From: Caldifarciminota bacterium
Lineage (GTDB): Bacteria; Hydrothermota; Tepidihabitantia; Tepidihabitantales; Tepidihabitantaceae
NCBI GenBank assembly: GCA_026418295.1
Contig: JAOABP010000003.1
Span: 179,175-243,174, forward strand
DNA length: 64,000 nucleotides
Reading direction: 5' to 3'
Shown: positions 7,726-15,984 of the stretch, one piece after another
How positions within the stretch are numbered: position 1 is the first letter of the stretch
Layout: the number at the start of each line of letters is the position of its first letter
The notes under the pieces: model-generated
The model's input: only the letters and a program-made list of their open reading frames with translations
What the model was told of the DNA's origin: nothing
Database searches by the model: none
Made by a program: the position numbers and the translations under genes

Positions 7726-8844
7726 ATGCACATCCTTTTTATCAACTGGCGCTGCCCTCGAAATCCGCTCGCCGGCGGTGCTGAAATCTACCTTTATGAA
7801 GTCTGCCGGCGCCTGGTACGCCGGGGACATCAGATTACGGTGCTTGCCGAAAAGTACCCCGGAGCCGCGTCGGCTGATGAACTGGAGGGTATCCGGATTA
7901 TCCGTCTGGGGGGGAAATGGACTTTCAACTGGACCGTCTACCGCCGACTTCCTTCCATTCTGCGGGAAGGCGCATTCGATCTGGTTGTCGACGACCTGAA
8001 CAAAATCCCCTTTTACTCCCCCTGGCTTACTGACAAACCGGTTCTCGTGCTACTGATGCACCTCTTCCGGAAGAGCATCTTTCATGAGGTGCCGGCGCCG
8101 CTCGCCGCCTATATCTACCTTGCGGAAAGTCTGATCCCGCTTGCCTACCGGCACTGCCCGTTTGCGGTAATCTCGGAAAGTTCGCGTCAGGATGTCATCC
8201 GGCTCGGCATCCCGCCGGAGCAAATTACCGTAGCCCCGCCGGGAACCGATTTTGAACGCTTCCGCCCGCTGCCGGATACTAAGCGTGAACCGGTAATTCT
8301 GCATGTCGGCCGGCTGAAAAAATACAAGTCAACCGATCACCTGCTCTACGCAGCACAGTGTCTGAAACAAAAGGGCCTCCATTTCCGGGTCGTAATCGTT
8401 GGCGATGGCGATGACCGGCCCCGCCTGGAAGCACTTGCCCGGAAACTGCAAATTACCGACCGGGTCCTTTTCACCGGATTTGTCAGCGAGGCGGAGAAAA
8501 TCAGCTGGTACCAGCGCAGCGCCGTGCTGGCAGAAAACTCGATCAAAGAAGGCTGGGGGCTGATTGTTATGGAAGCCAATGCCTGCGGCACACCGGTAGT
8601 TGTTGCCCGTTCACCCGGACTGGTTGACTCCTCCCGTGACGGGGTCAACGGCCTGTTTTATGAATATGGCAATATCAACGAGCTGACAGCAAAGCTCGAA
8701 CTGGTTTTAACCGACGCTGACCTGCGCCAACGTCTGAGCAGGCAGGCGGTTGAATGGTCGCATCAGTGGACATGGGACGGCACGGCGGATAAAATTAATG
8801 ATTTAATTGAACGGACAGTCTATGGCAGACAGCACACATCCTAA
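7726..8844 (+). CDS. Glycosyltransferase family 4
   Basis: 372 aa with the GT-B fold arrangement of family 4. The N-terminal half begins HILFINWRCPRNPLAGGAE, the usual donor/acceptor loop region. The C-terminal half has HVGRLKKYKSTD, VIVGDGDDRPRLE, and the E-x7-E catalytic segment in KEGWGLIVMEANACGTPVVV. It probably transfers a sugar from a nucleotide or lipid donor to an envelope glycan; the substrate cannot be read from sequence. It is the first gene of a + strand unit and overlaps the start of the ABC ATPase gene by 23 nt, so it may build a glycan exported by that ABC-2 transporter. This is inferred from context. Confidence 0.85.
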   Translation: MHILFINWRCPRNPLAGGAEIYLYEVCRRLVRRGHQITVLAEKYPGAASADELEGIRIIRLGGKWTFNWTVYRRLPSILREGAFDLVVDDLNKIPFYSPWLTDKPVLVLLMHLFRKSIFHEVPAPLAAYIYLAESLIPLAYRHCPFAVISESSRQDVIRLGIPPEQITVAPPGTDFERFRPLPDTKREPVILHVGRLKKYKSTDHLLYAAQCLKQKGLHFRVVIVGDGDDRPRLEALARKLQITDRVLFTGFVSEAEKISWYQRSAVLAENSIKEGWGLIVMEANACGTPVVVARSPGLVDSSRDGVNGLFYEYGNINELTAKLELVLTDADLRQRLSRQAVEWSHQWTWDGTADKINDLIERTVYGRQHTS

Positions 8845-9844
8845 TCCGGGTCCGCCCGCACTGCTCTGTGACAATGTTGTCAAGCTGTTCCGGCGCGGGC
8901 GCGGACTGAAAAAAAAGGTGGTCCGGGCACTGGACGGTGCGAGCCTGACCATCCCGCAGGGTGAGCTGTTCGGACTGCTGGGACCGAACGGTGCCGGCAA
9001 AACGACCCTCGTGCGCTGCATTGCCACCCTCCTGATTCCGGATTCGGGCACAATCCGGCTCTTCGGCCATGATGTGTTTACCGACTCGCTTTTCTGCCGG
9101 CAGCGTATCGGACTGCTCACCTCGGGCGAACGCACCCTTTACTGGAAACTTTCTGCCCGGGATAACCTCCGCTTCTTTGCCGCCCTCTACGGACTTCACG
9201 GCAGGGACCGGGACCGGCGGATTGACTATCTGCTGGAGCTGCTCGGCCTGCGCGAAGTTGCCAACGAACGGCTTGAGCGCTACTCCTCGGGCATGAAACA
9301 GAAGGTCAGTCTGGCACGGGCACTGCTTCATGACCCCGACATCCTGCTCCTGGATGAACCCACCCTCGGTCTTGACCCCCAGTTCGGCCGGTTCATCCGC
9401 CAGTTCATCAAGGAGGAGCTCAACCGCAAACAGGGCAAGACCATTCTGCTCACCACCCATTATATGGATGAGGCGGATGAGCTGTGCGACCGGATCGCCT
9501 TCATCAACCGGGGTAAAATCGTGGCAACCAGAACACCCGCAGAATTCAAAAGGGAGATACCCCACAAGGAAATTCTCGAGGTGCGCTGTCTCGGTCAGCC
9601 CGACACAACCGGCCTGAAGCACCTTGACGGCATCGAACAGGTACAGGCGGATTTCCGCGACGGCATCACCACCCTCCGGCTGGTGATGCCCAAGGCTGAG
9701 AAGGTGCTGAGTGAGGTCATTGAACTGCTCCGGCCTCAGGTGCGGCTTTTGGGAATTGATGTCAAGGAGCCGACGCTGGAGGATGTTTTCATCTATATGA
9801 CCGGCACATCCCTCGGTGCCGACACCAAGGAGGAAATTCAGTAG
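8822..9844 (+). CDS. ABC-2 type exporter, ATP-binding subunit
   Basis: About 340 aa. Walker A is LLGPNGAGKTTLVR, the signature is YSSGMKQKVSLARALL, Walker B is DILLLDEPTLGLDP, and the H-loop is LTTHYMDEADEL. A C-terminal domain of about 100 residues follows, as in NatA/DrrA/NodI-type ATPases. It powers export through the two membrane proteins encoded directly downstream. The start is taken as ATG 8822. A TTG at 8807 is in frame, but neither has a clear ribosome-binding site, and overlap with the upstream gene suggests coupling. The TAG stop abuts the ATG of the next gene. Confidence 0.92.
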   Translation: MADSTHPNPGPPALLCDNVVKLFRRGRGLKKKVVRALDGASLTIPQGELFGLLGPNGAGKTTLVRCIATLLIPDSGTIRLFGHDVFTDSLFCRQRIGLLTSGERTLYWKLSARDNLRFFAALYGLHGRDRDRRIDYLLELLGLREVANERLERYSSGMKQKVSLARALLHDPDILLLDEPTLGLDPQFGRFIRQFIKEELNRKQGKTILLTTHYMDEADELCDRIAFINRGKIVATRTPAEFKREIPHKEILEVRCLGQPDTTGLKHLDGIEQVQADFRDGITTLRLVMPKAEKVLSEVIELLRPQVRLLGIDVKEPTLEDVFIYMTGTSLGADTKEEIQ

Positions 9845-10681
9845 ATGCCGGACCGCGGAATTAAGACGGAACTGCGGGCAATCGGTGCCGAGTTTGTCAA
9901 AACGATGCGGATCTGGTTCTCATATCCGATCATGCTGGTCTTCTGGGCGGTGTTCCCGCTCCTCTGGGTTCTCCCCTATATCTTTCAGGGCCGGGCACTC
10001 GTCGGCAGTGGCACAAGCGAAGCCTTCCGCCAGCTCACCGGTTCCGGGAACTACCTGGCGTTTGTCCTGATCGGAGCGATGATCTCCACCTTTGTCTTCT
10101 CCGCCCTCTGGGGTGTCGGTAACTCACTCCGCGAAGAGACCTACTGGGGGACGATGGAGTACATCATCGCCTCACCTACCCATCCGCTGGTAATTCTCAT
10201 CGGCAAGACACTCGCCGAATGGACCTGGTCAACGGTCATGGTCCTGTTTCAAGCCCTGATCATTGCGCTGTTCTTCGGGGTTCAGTTTACACTGGCGAAG
10301 ATTCTACCGGTCCTGCTCCTCGTGATTCTGCTGATGATCGGCTTCTACGGCTTTGCGATTGCCTTTGCCGGCTTCACGCTGCTGATTAAAGAGGTTCACG
10401 GCTGGGTTCATACGCTCGAATGGATATTTTTTCTCTTCTCGCCCATCCGCTATCCGGTACAGGTCAACCCGATCACTGCAGCGGTCTCCACTCTGATCCC
10501 GCTCACCTGGGCGCTGATTGCCATCCGCGGAATCATTCTGCTCAACCGGACAGAGGTAAATCTGTACCAGACGGTTCTTGTCCTCACCCTGATGGACATC
10601 GTCCTTCTGACCGCCGGCTACTTTCTGTTCATCTATCTGGAGCGCAAGACCCGGCGCGACGGCACCGTCGGGATGCATTAA
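9845..10681 (+). CDS. ABC-2 type exporter, permease subunit A
   Basis: 278 aa with six predicted membrane helices in the ABC-2 layout: a first helix near IMLVFWAVFPLLWVLPYIF, an amphipathic LREETYWGTMEYIIASPTHP segment of the kind that contacts the ATPase, then helices near VMVLFQALIIALFFG, ILPVLLLVILLMIGFYG and TVLVLTLMDIVLLTAGYF. It begins immediately after the ATPase stop, and the AAGGAGG inside the ATPase 3' end can serve as ribosome-binding site. It resembles the next protein over the whole length, so the exporter is probably a heterodimer. The substrate is unknown. Confidence 0.85.
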   Translation: MPDRGIKTELRAIGAEFVKTMRIWFSYPIMLVFWAVFPLLWVLPYIFQGRALVGSGTSEAFRQLTGSGNYLAFVLIGAMISTFVFSALWGVGNSLREETYWGTMEYIIASPTHPLVILIGKTLAEWTWSTVMVLFQALIIALFFGVQFTLAKILPVLLLVILLMIGFYGFAIAFAGFTLLIKEVHGWVHTLEWIFFLFSPIRYPVQVNPITAAVSTLIPLTWALIAIRGIILLNRTEVNLYQTVLVLTLMDIVLLTAGYFLFIYLERKTRRDGTVGMH

Positions 10682-10686
10682 CGGCT

Positions 10687-11541
10687 ATGAACCGGCTGCG
10701 CATCTGGTGGTCAAAACTGCGTCACTATGCCGGTGCGGTCTGGGCGGAAAACATCAAGGAGTGGAAACTGGAACTCACTTACAAAGCCGATTTTGCCCGC
10801 GGACTGATTGATCCGGTGGTTTATCTTTTACCTTACCTGCTTTACGGTGTGGCACTGGTCGGGGGCAGAAGCTCGGAAAACCTCCAGCGTCTGGTCGGAA
10901 CATCGGATATCATCACCTTCATCACCCTGGGTTATGTCTTCATCGGTTTTCTGAACATGGCGCTCTGGGCAATGGGGTTCAGTCTGCGCAAGGAACAGTT
11001 CTACGGCACCCTAGAGTCGGTGTTTGCCGCACCGGTTCCCCGCTGGGTCTTCACCATGGGCATGTCCCTCCATTCCATCCTCCACCAGCTGCTGATGATT
11101 GCGGTCCAGATAGTATTCATTCTGGCGGTCTTCAGCATCCGGATCAACCCGCTCGGACTGCTGCCGACACTGCTGGTAATTGCACTGATGCTCGTTGCCC
11201 TTTACGGCATCGGCATGTTCATGGCCAGCTTCACCCTGATCTTCAAGCAGGGGTGGCTCGTCAGTGAGGCGCTCTCCAGCATTCTGATGATTCTGACTCC
11301 GATCGCCTACCCGCTGGCGGTCCTGCCGGCATTCATGCAGCAGGCGGCGCTTTTCGTTCCCACCACCTACGGCATCCTCACCGCCCGCCATTTTCTCATG
11401 GGCGAAAAGATCAGCTTTACGCTCAATGATGCCCTGCTCCGGCTGGCACTTCTCTCACTCCTCTGGGTGGCGTTCGGTCTGCTGGTGTTTGCCCTGATTG
11501 AACGTCAGACCCGGCGCGCCGGCACGCTGAGCCATTACTGA
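10687..11541 (+). CDS. ABC-2 type exporter, permease subunit B
   Basis: About 284 aa from ATG 10687; the longer frame upstream overlaps the first permease and is not protein-like. It shares the ABC-2 layout with subunit A, including LRKEQFYGTLESVFAAPVPR at the equivalent coupling position. Six helices follow, including IVFILAVFSIRINPLGLLP and LSLLWVAFGLLVFALIE. It starts 5 nt after the stop of subunit A. One ATPase with two different permease subunits fits polysaccharide, lipid or antibiotic ABC-2 exporters. Confidence 0.85.
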   Translation: MNRLRIWWSKLRHYAGAVWAENIKEWKLELTYKADFARGLIDPVVYLLPYLLYGVALVGGRSSENLQRLVGTSDIITFITLGYVFIGFLNMALWAMGFSLRKEQFYGTLESVFAAPVPRWVFTMGMSLHSILHQLLMIAVQIVFILAVFSIRINPLGLLPTLLVIALMLVALYGIGMFMASFTLIFKQGWLVSEALSSILMILTPIAYPLAVLPAFMQQAALFVPTTYGILTARHFLMGEKISFTLNDALLRLALLSLLWVAFGLLVFALIERQTRRAGTLSHY

Positions 11542-11551
11542 GAGCTTGCGG

Positions 11552-12466
11552 ATGCGTCCGCCGGTCGGTATCACCCTTGGCGATCCCGCAGGGATTGGCC
11601 CGGAAATAATCATCAAGGCGCTCCAGCGGATCCCCCACCGCAATCTCCTGCTGATCGGACCGGATGAAGTCCTGAAACGGGAATCGGAGCAATTAAAGGT
11701 TCCGCTCCCTCCGGTTGCGCTTTATGACACCGGACCGGTAGGCGATTATCAGTACGGCCAGGTGCAAAAAAACTGTGGTGTTGCGGCACTGCAGGCGCTG
11801 GAGGCGGGTGCGGCACTGCTGAAGCAGAACCGTATTTCCGCGCTCGTGACTGCGCCGGTTTCCAAAACTGCACTCCGGCTTGCCGGATTCCGCTTTCCGG
11901 GCCAGACCGAATTCCTTGCCCACCGGTTGCATGCCCGACGCTATGCCATGCTTGCCTGGTCACCGCAATTCCGGGTGATCTTTGTCACAATTCATTTGCC
12001 ACTTGCCCGTGTCGCCCGGCAGATTACCTCGGCGCGGGTGCGGGAAAAAATTATCCTGCTGAATGAATATCTTCAGCTGGAAGGATTTGAGCAGCCGGTA
12101 ATCGGCGTACTCGCACTCAACCCCCATGCCGACGAGTTTTCGCTGGGTGAGGAAAGGCGCATCCGTCAGGCAATAATTCAGGCACGGCGGAAAAACATCC
12201 GGGCTGAAGGACCGCTCCCCGCCGACTCCATCTTTGTCAATCTTGACCGGTTTCACGGATTTGTGGCGATGTATCACGATCAGGCAATGATTCCCGCAAA
12301 GCTGCTCGCCCGGGGTGCGGGGGTCAATGTGACACTCGGGCTGAGCAGAATCCGCACCTCTCCCCTGCACGGCGTGGCATTCGATATCGCCGGACAGCAT
12401 CGGGCTGACCCCGGCTCAATGCTCACTGCCATCCGGCTGGCGCTGAAACTGAGCGCCCGGCTTTAG
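11552..12466 (+). CDS. pdxA: PdxA-like 4-hydroxythreonine-4-phosphate dehydrogenase
   Basis: About 304 aa. PdxA oxidises 4-phosphohydroxy-L-threonine in pyridoxal 5'-phosphate synthesis. Family motifs: GDPAGIGPEI at the N-terminus, then VTIHLPL, LNPHADEF and MYHDQ carrying the three metal-binding His residues, and GLSRIRTSPLHGVAFDIAG near the C-terminus. The usual GHTE substrate loop reads PGQTEFLA here, so the substrate-binding His is Gln, and NPHAGE reads NPHADE. These changes leave open a related substrate. No other pdx gene is nearby. It begins 10 nt after the ABC permease and is probably co-transcribed, although the function is unrelated. ATG 11552 is preferred over TTG 11546. Confidence 0.8.
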   Translation: MRPPVGITLGDPAGIGPEIIIKALQRIPHRNLLLIGPDEVLKRESEQLKVPLPPVALYDTGPVGDYQYGQVQKNCGVAALQALEAGAALLKQNRISALVTAPVSKTALRLAGFRFPGQTEFLAHRLHARRYAMLAWSPQFRVIFVTIHLPLARVARQITSARVREKIILLNEYLQLEGFEQPVIGVLALNPHADEFSLGEERRIRQAIIQARRKNIRAEGPLPADSIFVNLDRFHGFVAMYHDQAMIPAKLLARGAGVNVTLGLSRIRTSPLHGVAFDIAGQHRADPGSMLTAIRLALKLSARL

Positions 12467-12509
12467 GTCCGGCTTCAGAATTTCCCGGAATTACAGAACG
12501 GCCTGCACA

Positions 12510-12653
12510 AATAAGAAATGTGAGGTGAAGACGGCCAGGGCTGGTTTCAGGCGAGGCTTTTTGGTGGGATTGGAATGCGAGGGCATTCCTATGGGCTTTT
12601 TGAGGAGGTTGAGATGCCGTTCCGTCGCCTGAAACAACCGCCTCCACCTCACC
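12510..12653 (-). ncRNA. Candidate structured sRNA with duplicated C-rich (anti-Shine-Dalgarno) element
   Basis: The - strand transcript would begin at G12653 or G12652, just after its own promoter, and its two ends pair: 12652-12645 (GTGAGGTG) with 12527-12520 (CACCTCAC). A second 11-bp helix pairs 12635-12625 (GTTTCAGGCGA) with 12554-12544. An inner hairpin pairs 12589-12583 (GGAATGC) with 12578-12572 around CCTC. Inside lie two related 24-nt units (12617-12594 and 12578-12555, about 17 of 24 identical), each a C-rich core (AACCTCCTC, AATCCCACC) followed by AAAAAGCC. The first core contains CCTCCT, the anti-SD sequence of 16S rRNA. After the closing helix comes ATTTCTTATTT. There is no reading frame. 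It lies between convergent pdxA and rtcA. Confidence 0.6.
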
Positions 12654-12659
12654 AGATTT

Positions 12660-12687
12660 ACTTTAACAAATTTTTTACATTTGTCAA
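12660..12687 (-). promoter_or_regulatory. Promoter of the duplicated C-rich sRNA
   Basis: TTGACA (12687-12682), 16 nt, TAAAGT (12665-12660). The expected start 6-7 nt downstream coincides with the first base of the RNA's closing helix. It lies just beyond the rtcA stop codon at 12702. Confidence 0.6.
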
Positions 12688-12701
12688 ATAATTTTTTGAG
12701 T

Positions 12702-13748
12702 TTACTTGCAACATCCTGTTCTCACTACACCGGTCCGGTCCTGATTAACCTGCAGTTCAATCTCCCGGTCCGGCAGAAAACGGTTGAGCAGCCAGATGTT
12801 GGTCTCCAGATGGCCGGTAACCCGGCTCGTCGTGAAGGTGAAGGGCACATTCCGCAGCAGCAGAAAAATCAGGCACTGGTCCGCAAGGTGGGGATCAAGG
12901 GCACAGCCGGTCTGCTCGTGGGCAGCAAACTGCTCATAAACCTCGTCTGCCACCGCCTCAGCCGGCTTTCCCTTTCTGCCCAGCGCCGAAAAACCGACGG
13001 TAATCCGTTCGTATTCCGCCTCCAGATACAGATAGGTCCCGGGACCGTCTGCCGGCACCTCCCGCACCTCCGCCTCAAAGGCTGTATTTTTCAACCGCAT
13101 GCCCAGCCGTTTAAGCTGACGCTCGGCGATGCTTACCGGCAGCCGGCTTACTGCCGAGACAATCCTTATCCCTTTCCGCCTGCCCGGTTCAGCAAGCACA
13201 ATGCGGTCTGTGCCCGGCGGTTGCGCCGGCATGGTCCTGAGCAGAACCTCACCACCCCCTGCCGGATAAAATCCGGCCCGGCACAGCCGGGCTTCAGCCC
13301 GGTACCCCAGATTTCGGATAAATGGAATTACCACCTGCGCAAGGTATTCATAAACCGGGCTGAACGGAACATGGGTTCCACCCCGCAAAGTTGCCGTGCA
13401 GGGCTGGGAAGCAAAAAACATTATTGGCATAACTGTCTGGGCAACCAGGGTTACCGCGCCGGCGCTCCCTGTTTCGCCGGCAACATCCACGACCAGATTT
13501 CCCGCCTTAATTGGGCCGGGCTCGAAATCCAGCTCGGTTGAGCCGAGCACGCCGCCCCGGACCCGGGCGTTACACAGCCCGGCTGCCGCCCGGACTGAAG
13601 CGAGGTGCTGAGGCATCAATCCGGGCCTGGGGCGCCGTGCCCGGATATTTCTGATGCTGAAACCCCTGCCCAGAATTGCACTCAGGGCGAGTGCGGTCCG
13701 CAAAATCTGGCCACCGCCGGAACCGTAACTGCCGTCAATCTCGAGCAT
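12702..13748 (-). CDS. rtcA: RNA 3'-terminal phosphate cyclase
   Basis: 348 aa, full family length. RtcA converts an RNA 3'-phosphate to a 2',3'-cyclic phosphate through an adenylated histidine intermediate. Visible motifs are GSYGSGGGQILRTALALS at the N-terminus, RPGLMPQHLASVRAA, RGGTHVPFSPVYEYL in the middle, and DPHLADQ near residue 300, which carries the conserved His. It overlaps the upstream DUF72 gene by 14 nt, so the two are co-transcribed. No RtcB ligase is in the window. The sigma-54-type activator at 26237 is not adjacent and has a different N-terminal domain from RtcR, so a link is not supported. Confidence 0.93.
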   Translation of the reverse strand: MLEIDGSYGSGGGQILRTALALSAILGRGFSIRNIRARRPRPGLMPQHLASVRAAAGLCNARVRGGVLGSTELDFEPGPIKAGNLVVDVAGETGSAGAVTLVAQTVMPIMFFASQPCTATLRGGTHVPFSPVYEYLAQVVIPFIRNLGYRAEARLCRAGFYPAGGGEVLLRTMPAQPPGTDRIVLAEPGRRKGIRIVSAVSRLPVSIAERQLKRLGMRLKNTAFEAEVREVPADGPGTYLYLEAEYERITVGFSALGRKGKPAEAVADEVYEQFAAHEQTGCALDPHLADQCLIFLLLRNVPFTFTTSRVTGHLETNIWLLNRFLPDREIELQVNQDRTGVVRTGCCK

Positions 13749-14445
13749 GGCGCTTAAGGATGCTTAACATCTGCCTTGCATTCGCCAGCATGTGCTGATC
13801 GTTATTGAAGAACACATAAACCGCATTGGGTGCTGCAGCCTTAATCCGTCCGGCGATCTCCCTCAGCTCCGCTGGGGTGTAGTTGTGCTGATACCATCCG
13901 GTTCGACCGTGCAGACGCAGATAAACCGCTCCGCTGGTGCAGAATATTGTCGGCGGCAGCATGCCTGACTCCGGTGCGTCAACTGAGACCAGGGTAATCC
14001 TCAGCTCCTGTGCCCATTTTCCGGTTTCAACGGTATACCAGGCGGGATTGCGGAACTCCAGCGCCAGCCGGCTGCCGAGACCGGCCTTCCGGATAAATTC
14101 CTCAATCCGGGTTCTTGATCGCGGGGTGAGCGCCGGCGGTAACTGAAACAGGTAGAAATCGATCTGCCGGTCCAGCGGTGCAAAAAGGTCGGCAAAGCGG
14201 TGCCAGACCTCAAGGGCTGCAGCATGGAACTGATGGACATGGGTCACCAGCCGGCTGACCTTGACCGCCCAGCGCAATGACGCGCCCTTTTTTACCCAGG
14301 ATTTGATCTGATTGGGAAATGGAAAACGGTAAAAGGAGGCATTCAGCTCCACCGCATTCAGCCCCGAATTTGCCTCATACCAGTCAAGTGTGCGTTCAGG
14401 GTTCCAGCTGTAAAACCAGCCTGATGTGCCCACCCGGATCTGCAC
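13735..14445 (-). CDS. DUF72 (YecE-like) protein
   Basis: About 236 aa of the DUF72 family, a TIM-barrel fold of unknown activity. Family features: VGTSGWFYSWNP at the N-terminus, AVELNASFYRFP, RWAVKVSRLVTH, LEFRNPAWY, AVYLRLHG and YVFFNNDQHMLANA. I choose GTG 14445, where the family-conserved sequence begins and where a promoter -10 ends 5-6 nt upstream; TTG 14472 lies inside the -35 region. It is followed by rtcA with 14 nt overlap. A role near RNA 3'-end repair is only a guess from that neighbour. Confidence 0.85.
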   Translation of the reverse strand: MQIRVGTSGWFYSWNPERTLDWYEANSGLNAVELNASFYRFPFPNQIKSWVKKGASLRWAVKVSRLVTHVHQFHAAALEVWHRFADLFAPLDRQIDFYLFQLPPALTPRSRTRIEEFIRKAGLGSRLALEFRNPAWYTVETGKWAQELRITLVSVDAPESGMLPPTIFCTSGAVYLRLHGRTGWYQHNYTPAELREIAGRIKAAAPNAVYVFFNNDQHMLANARQMLSILKRHARD

Positions 14446-14450
14446 AGCCA

Positions 14451-14479
14451 ATTTTAAATCGGTTATCTGCAAGTGTCAA
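14451..14479 (-). promoter_or_regulatory. Promoter of the DUF72-rtcA unit, leaderless geometry
   Basis: TTGACA (14479-14474), 16-17 nt, TTAAAA/TAAAAT (14457-14451), then 5-6 nt to GTG 14445. It is divergent from the asnA promoter about 40 bp away. Confidence 0.55.
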
Positions 14480-14515
14480 GCCATGAAATTCAGGATTGCG
14501 TCAATATTTGTTTTC

Positions 14516-14543
14516 TTGACAGATTGACCGGTTTGGGTAATAT
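14516..14543 (+). promoter_or_regulatory. asnA promoter
   Basis: TTGACA (14516-14521), 16 nt, TAATAT (14538-14543). The start would be near 14550, giving a leader of about 42 nt with AAAGGAG at 14578-14584, 7 nt before the ATG. This is a normally led, SD-containing gene. Confidence 0.65.
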
Positions 14544-14591
14544 ATTGCCATCATACCCGTGTAAACTGCACAAAAACAAAGGAGTTATGCT

Positions 14592-15836
14592 ATGTTGAAG
14601 AAAAAGGCAAAAAAGACCGTCAAAAGGGTGGCAAAAAAACCGGCGGCCAAAAAGGCGCCGAAGAAAACTGCCGCCCGGAAAAAACCGGCCCGTAAGTTAG
14701 ACCTCCTTGACCAGAAACGGGCCGACCTCGCCGGTCCGGGTGTCGGCACCTATGAAGAGGTGGAAAAGATTCTGCCGACCGACTACCGGCCGCTGCTGCC
14801 GCCGCTGCAGCGGATGGATGCCCTGTTTGCGGTCAAGGAGTATATCGAGAAAAACCTGTGCCGCGAGCTCAATCTGCATATGGTGCAGGTGCCGCTGATT
14901 GTGGAACGGGAGTCCGGGGTTAATGATTACCTGGACCGCGACGGCTCGCGCACTCCGGTTGAGTTCCCCTGCGGCCTCGGCATCTCTCCGCGCATCAACG
15001 CCCAGATCGTCCAGGCTGCCACCAAATGGAAGCGGCTCGCTCTTGCCCAGTTCGGCTGCAAGGTTGGCGAAGGGATCTGCACGGACATGCGGGCAGTCCG
15101 CAAGGACTACTTCCTTGATCACGACCACTCCTCCTATGTTGACCAGTGGGACTGGGAGAAGGTAATCACCGCGGAAGACCGCAACCTTGACTATCTGAAG
15201 GATACCGTAAGAAAAATCTGGAAGGTGATTGTCGGTGCTGCTCACCTGGTGCAGGAAAAATTTCCGGCACTGCGCACTGATAAGTATCCGCCGATTCCTG
15301 AGGAGCTGATGTTTATCCACGCGGAGGAAATCCTTGAGCGCTATCCGGACCTCCCCCGTAAACAGCGGGAGACCCGACTGCTCCAGGAGGTTGCGCCGGC
15401 AGTATTCATCATCGGCATCGGCTATCCGCTCAAGGACGGTCTGCCGCATGAAATGCGCGCTGCCGATTACGATGACTGGATCACCGACACATCCCACTGG
15501 ACCGGCAAGGAAACCCACGGACTGAACGGCGACATCCTCGTCTGGAATCCGGTTACCCGGCGCCGGCATGAGCTGACCTCGATGGGCATCAGGGTAACCA
15601 AGGAGACGCTGGTCAAGCAGCTGAAAATGGCAGGACAGGAACACTTCCTGAAACTGCCCTATCACCAGGCGATTATGAACGACCGGGTACCCCTCTCAAT
15701 CGGTGGCGGTATCGGTCAGTCGCGCACCTATATGTATCTCCTGCGCACCGCATCGCTGGGCGAGGTTTCGGTTACCGTCTGGCCCAAGGTGCTCAAGGAG
15801 ATGTGCGCCAAGCGCAACATCATCTTCCTCGAATAA
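14592..15836 (+). CDS. asnA: Aspartate-ammonia ligase with lysine/alanine-rich N-terminal tail
   Basis: 414 aa. Residues from about 60 on match ammonia-dependent asparagine synthetase (class II tRNA-synthetase-like fold): KWKRLALAQFG, SSYVDQWDWEKV, HAEEILERYPDLP, FIIGIGYPLKDG, RAADYDDW, GLNGDILVWNPV, ELTSMGIRV and the C-terminal SIGGGIGQSR. It makes asparagine from aspartate, ammonia and ATP. E. coli AsnA is 330 aa. The extra N-terminus is a tail of about 36 residues with repeated KKAPKK/AAKK/KPARK units, like histone-H1-type or ribosomal-protein tails. The AAAGGAG before ATG 14592 and the absence of an inner start make the tail real as encoded. It may bind nucleic acid; this is inference. 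A perfect terminator follows. Confidence 0.92.
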   Translation: MLKKKAKKTVKRVAKKPAAKKAPKKTAARKKPARKLDLLDQKRADLAGPGVGTYEEVEKILPTDYRPLLPPLQRMDALFAVKEYIEKNLCRELNLHMVQVPLIVERESGVNDYLDRDGSRTPVEFPCGLGISPRINAQIVQAATKWKRLALAQFGCKVGEGICTDMRAVRKDYFLDHDHSSYVDQWDWEKVITAEDRNLDYLKDTVRKIWKVIVGAAHLVQEKFPALRTDKYPPIPEELMFIHAEEILERYPDLPRKQRETRLLQEVAPAVFIIGIGYPLKDGLPHEMRAADYDDWITDTSHWTGKETHGLNGDILVWNPVTRRRHELTSMGIRVTKETLVKQLKMAGQEHFLKLPYHQAIMNDRVPLSIGGGIGQSRTYMYLLRTASLGEVSVTVWPKVLKEMCAKRNIIFLE

Positions 15837-15855
15837 ACCGCTTTTAAAAAGAACC

Positions 15856-15880
15856 AGCCGGCACGATGTGCCGGCTTTTT
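15856..15880 (+). terminator. asnA terminator
   Basis: A 9-bp perfect stem pairs 15856-15864 with 15868-15876 (AGCCGGCAC / GTGCCGGCT) around the loop GAT, followed by a T run at 15876-15880. It lies 20 nt after the asnA stop. Confidence 0.9.
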
Positions 15881-15887
15881 CTATATA

Positions 15888-15978
15888 AAATAAAAATTGG
15901 TGAGGGTCACGGTAGGTCCAGTTACGCGGCAATTCTGTTGACCGAGCCGTTGTAGTGTACCGGGCCTACGTGCCCTCA
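15888..15978 (-). ncRNA. Candidate short structured RNA
   Basis: On the - strand the predicted start coincides with a closing helix: 15978-15973 (TGAGGG) with 15906-15901, 15972-15970 with 15910-15908, and 15969-15962 (GTAGGCCC) with 15919-15912 (one G-U). An inner CGGC/GCCG hairpin is possible. After the helix comes CCAATTTTTATTTT (15900-15887), a U-rich end. Its promoter follows the M23 gene stop directly. It could be an independent sRNA or an elaborate 3' element of the M23 gene. No reading frame is present. Confidence 0.5.
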
Positions 15979-15984
15979 ATAATT

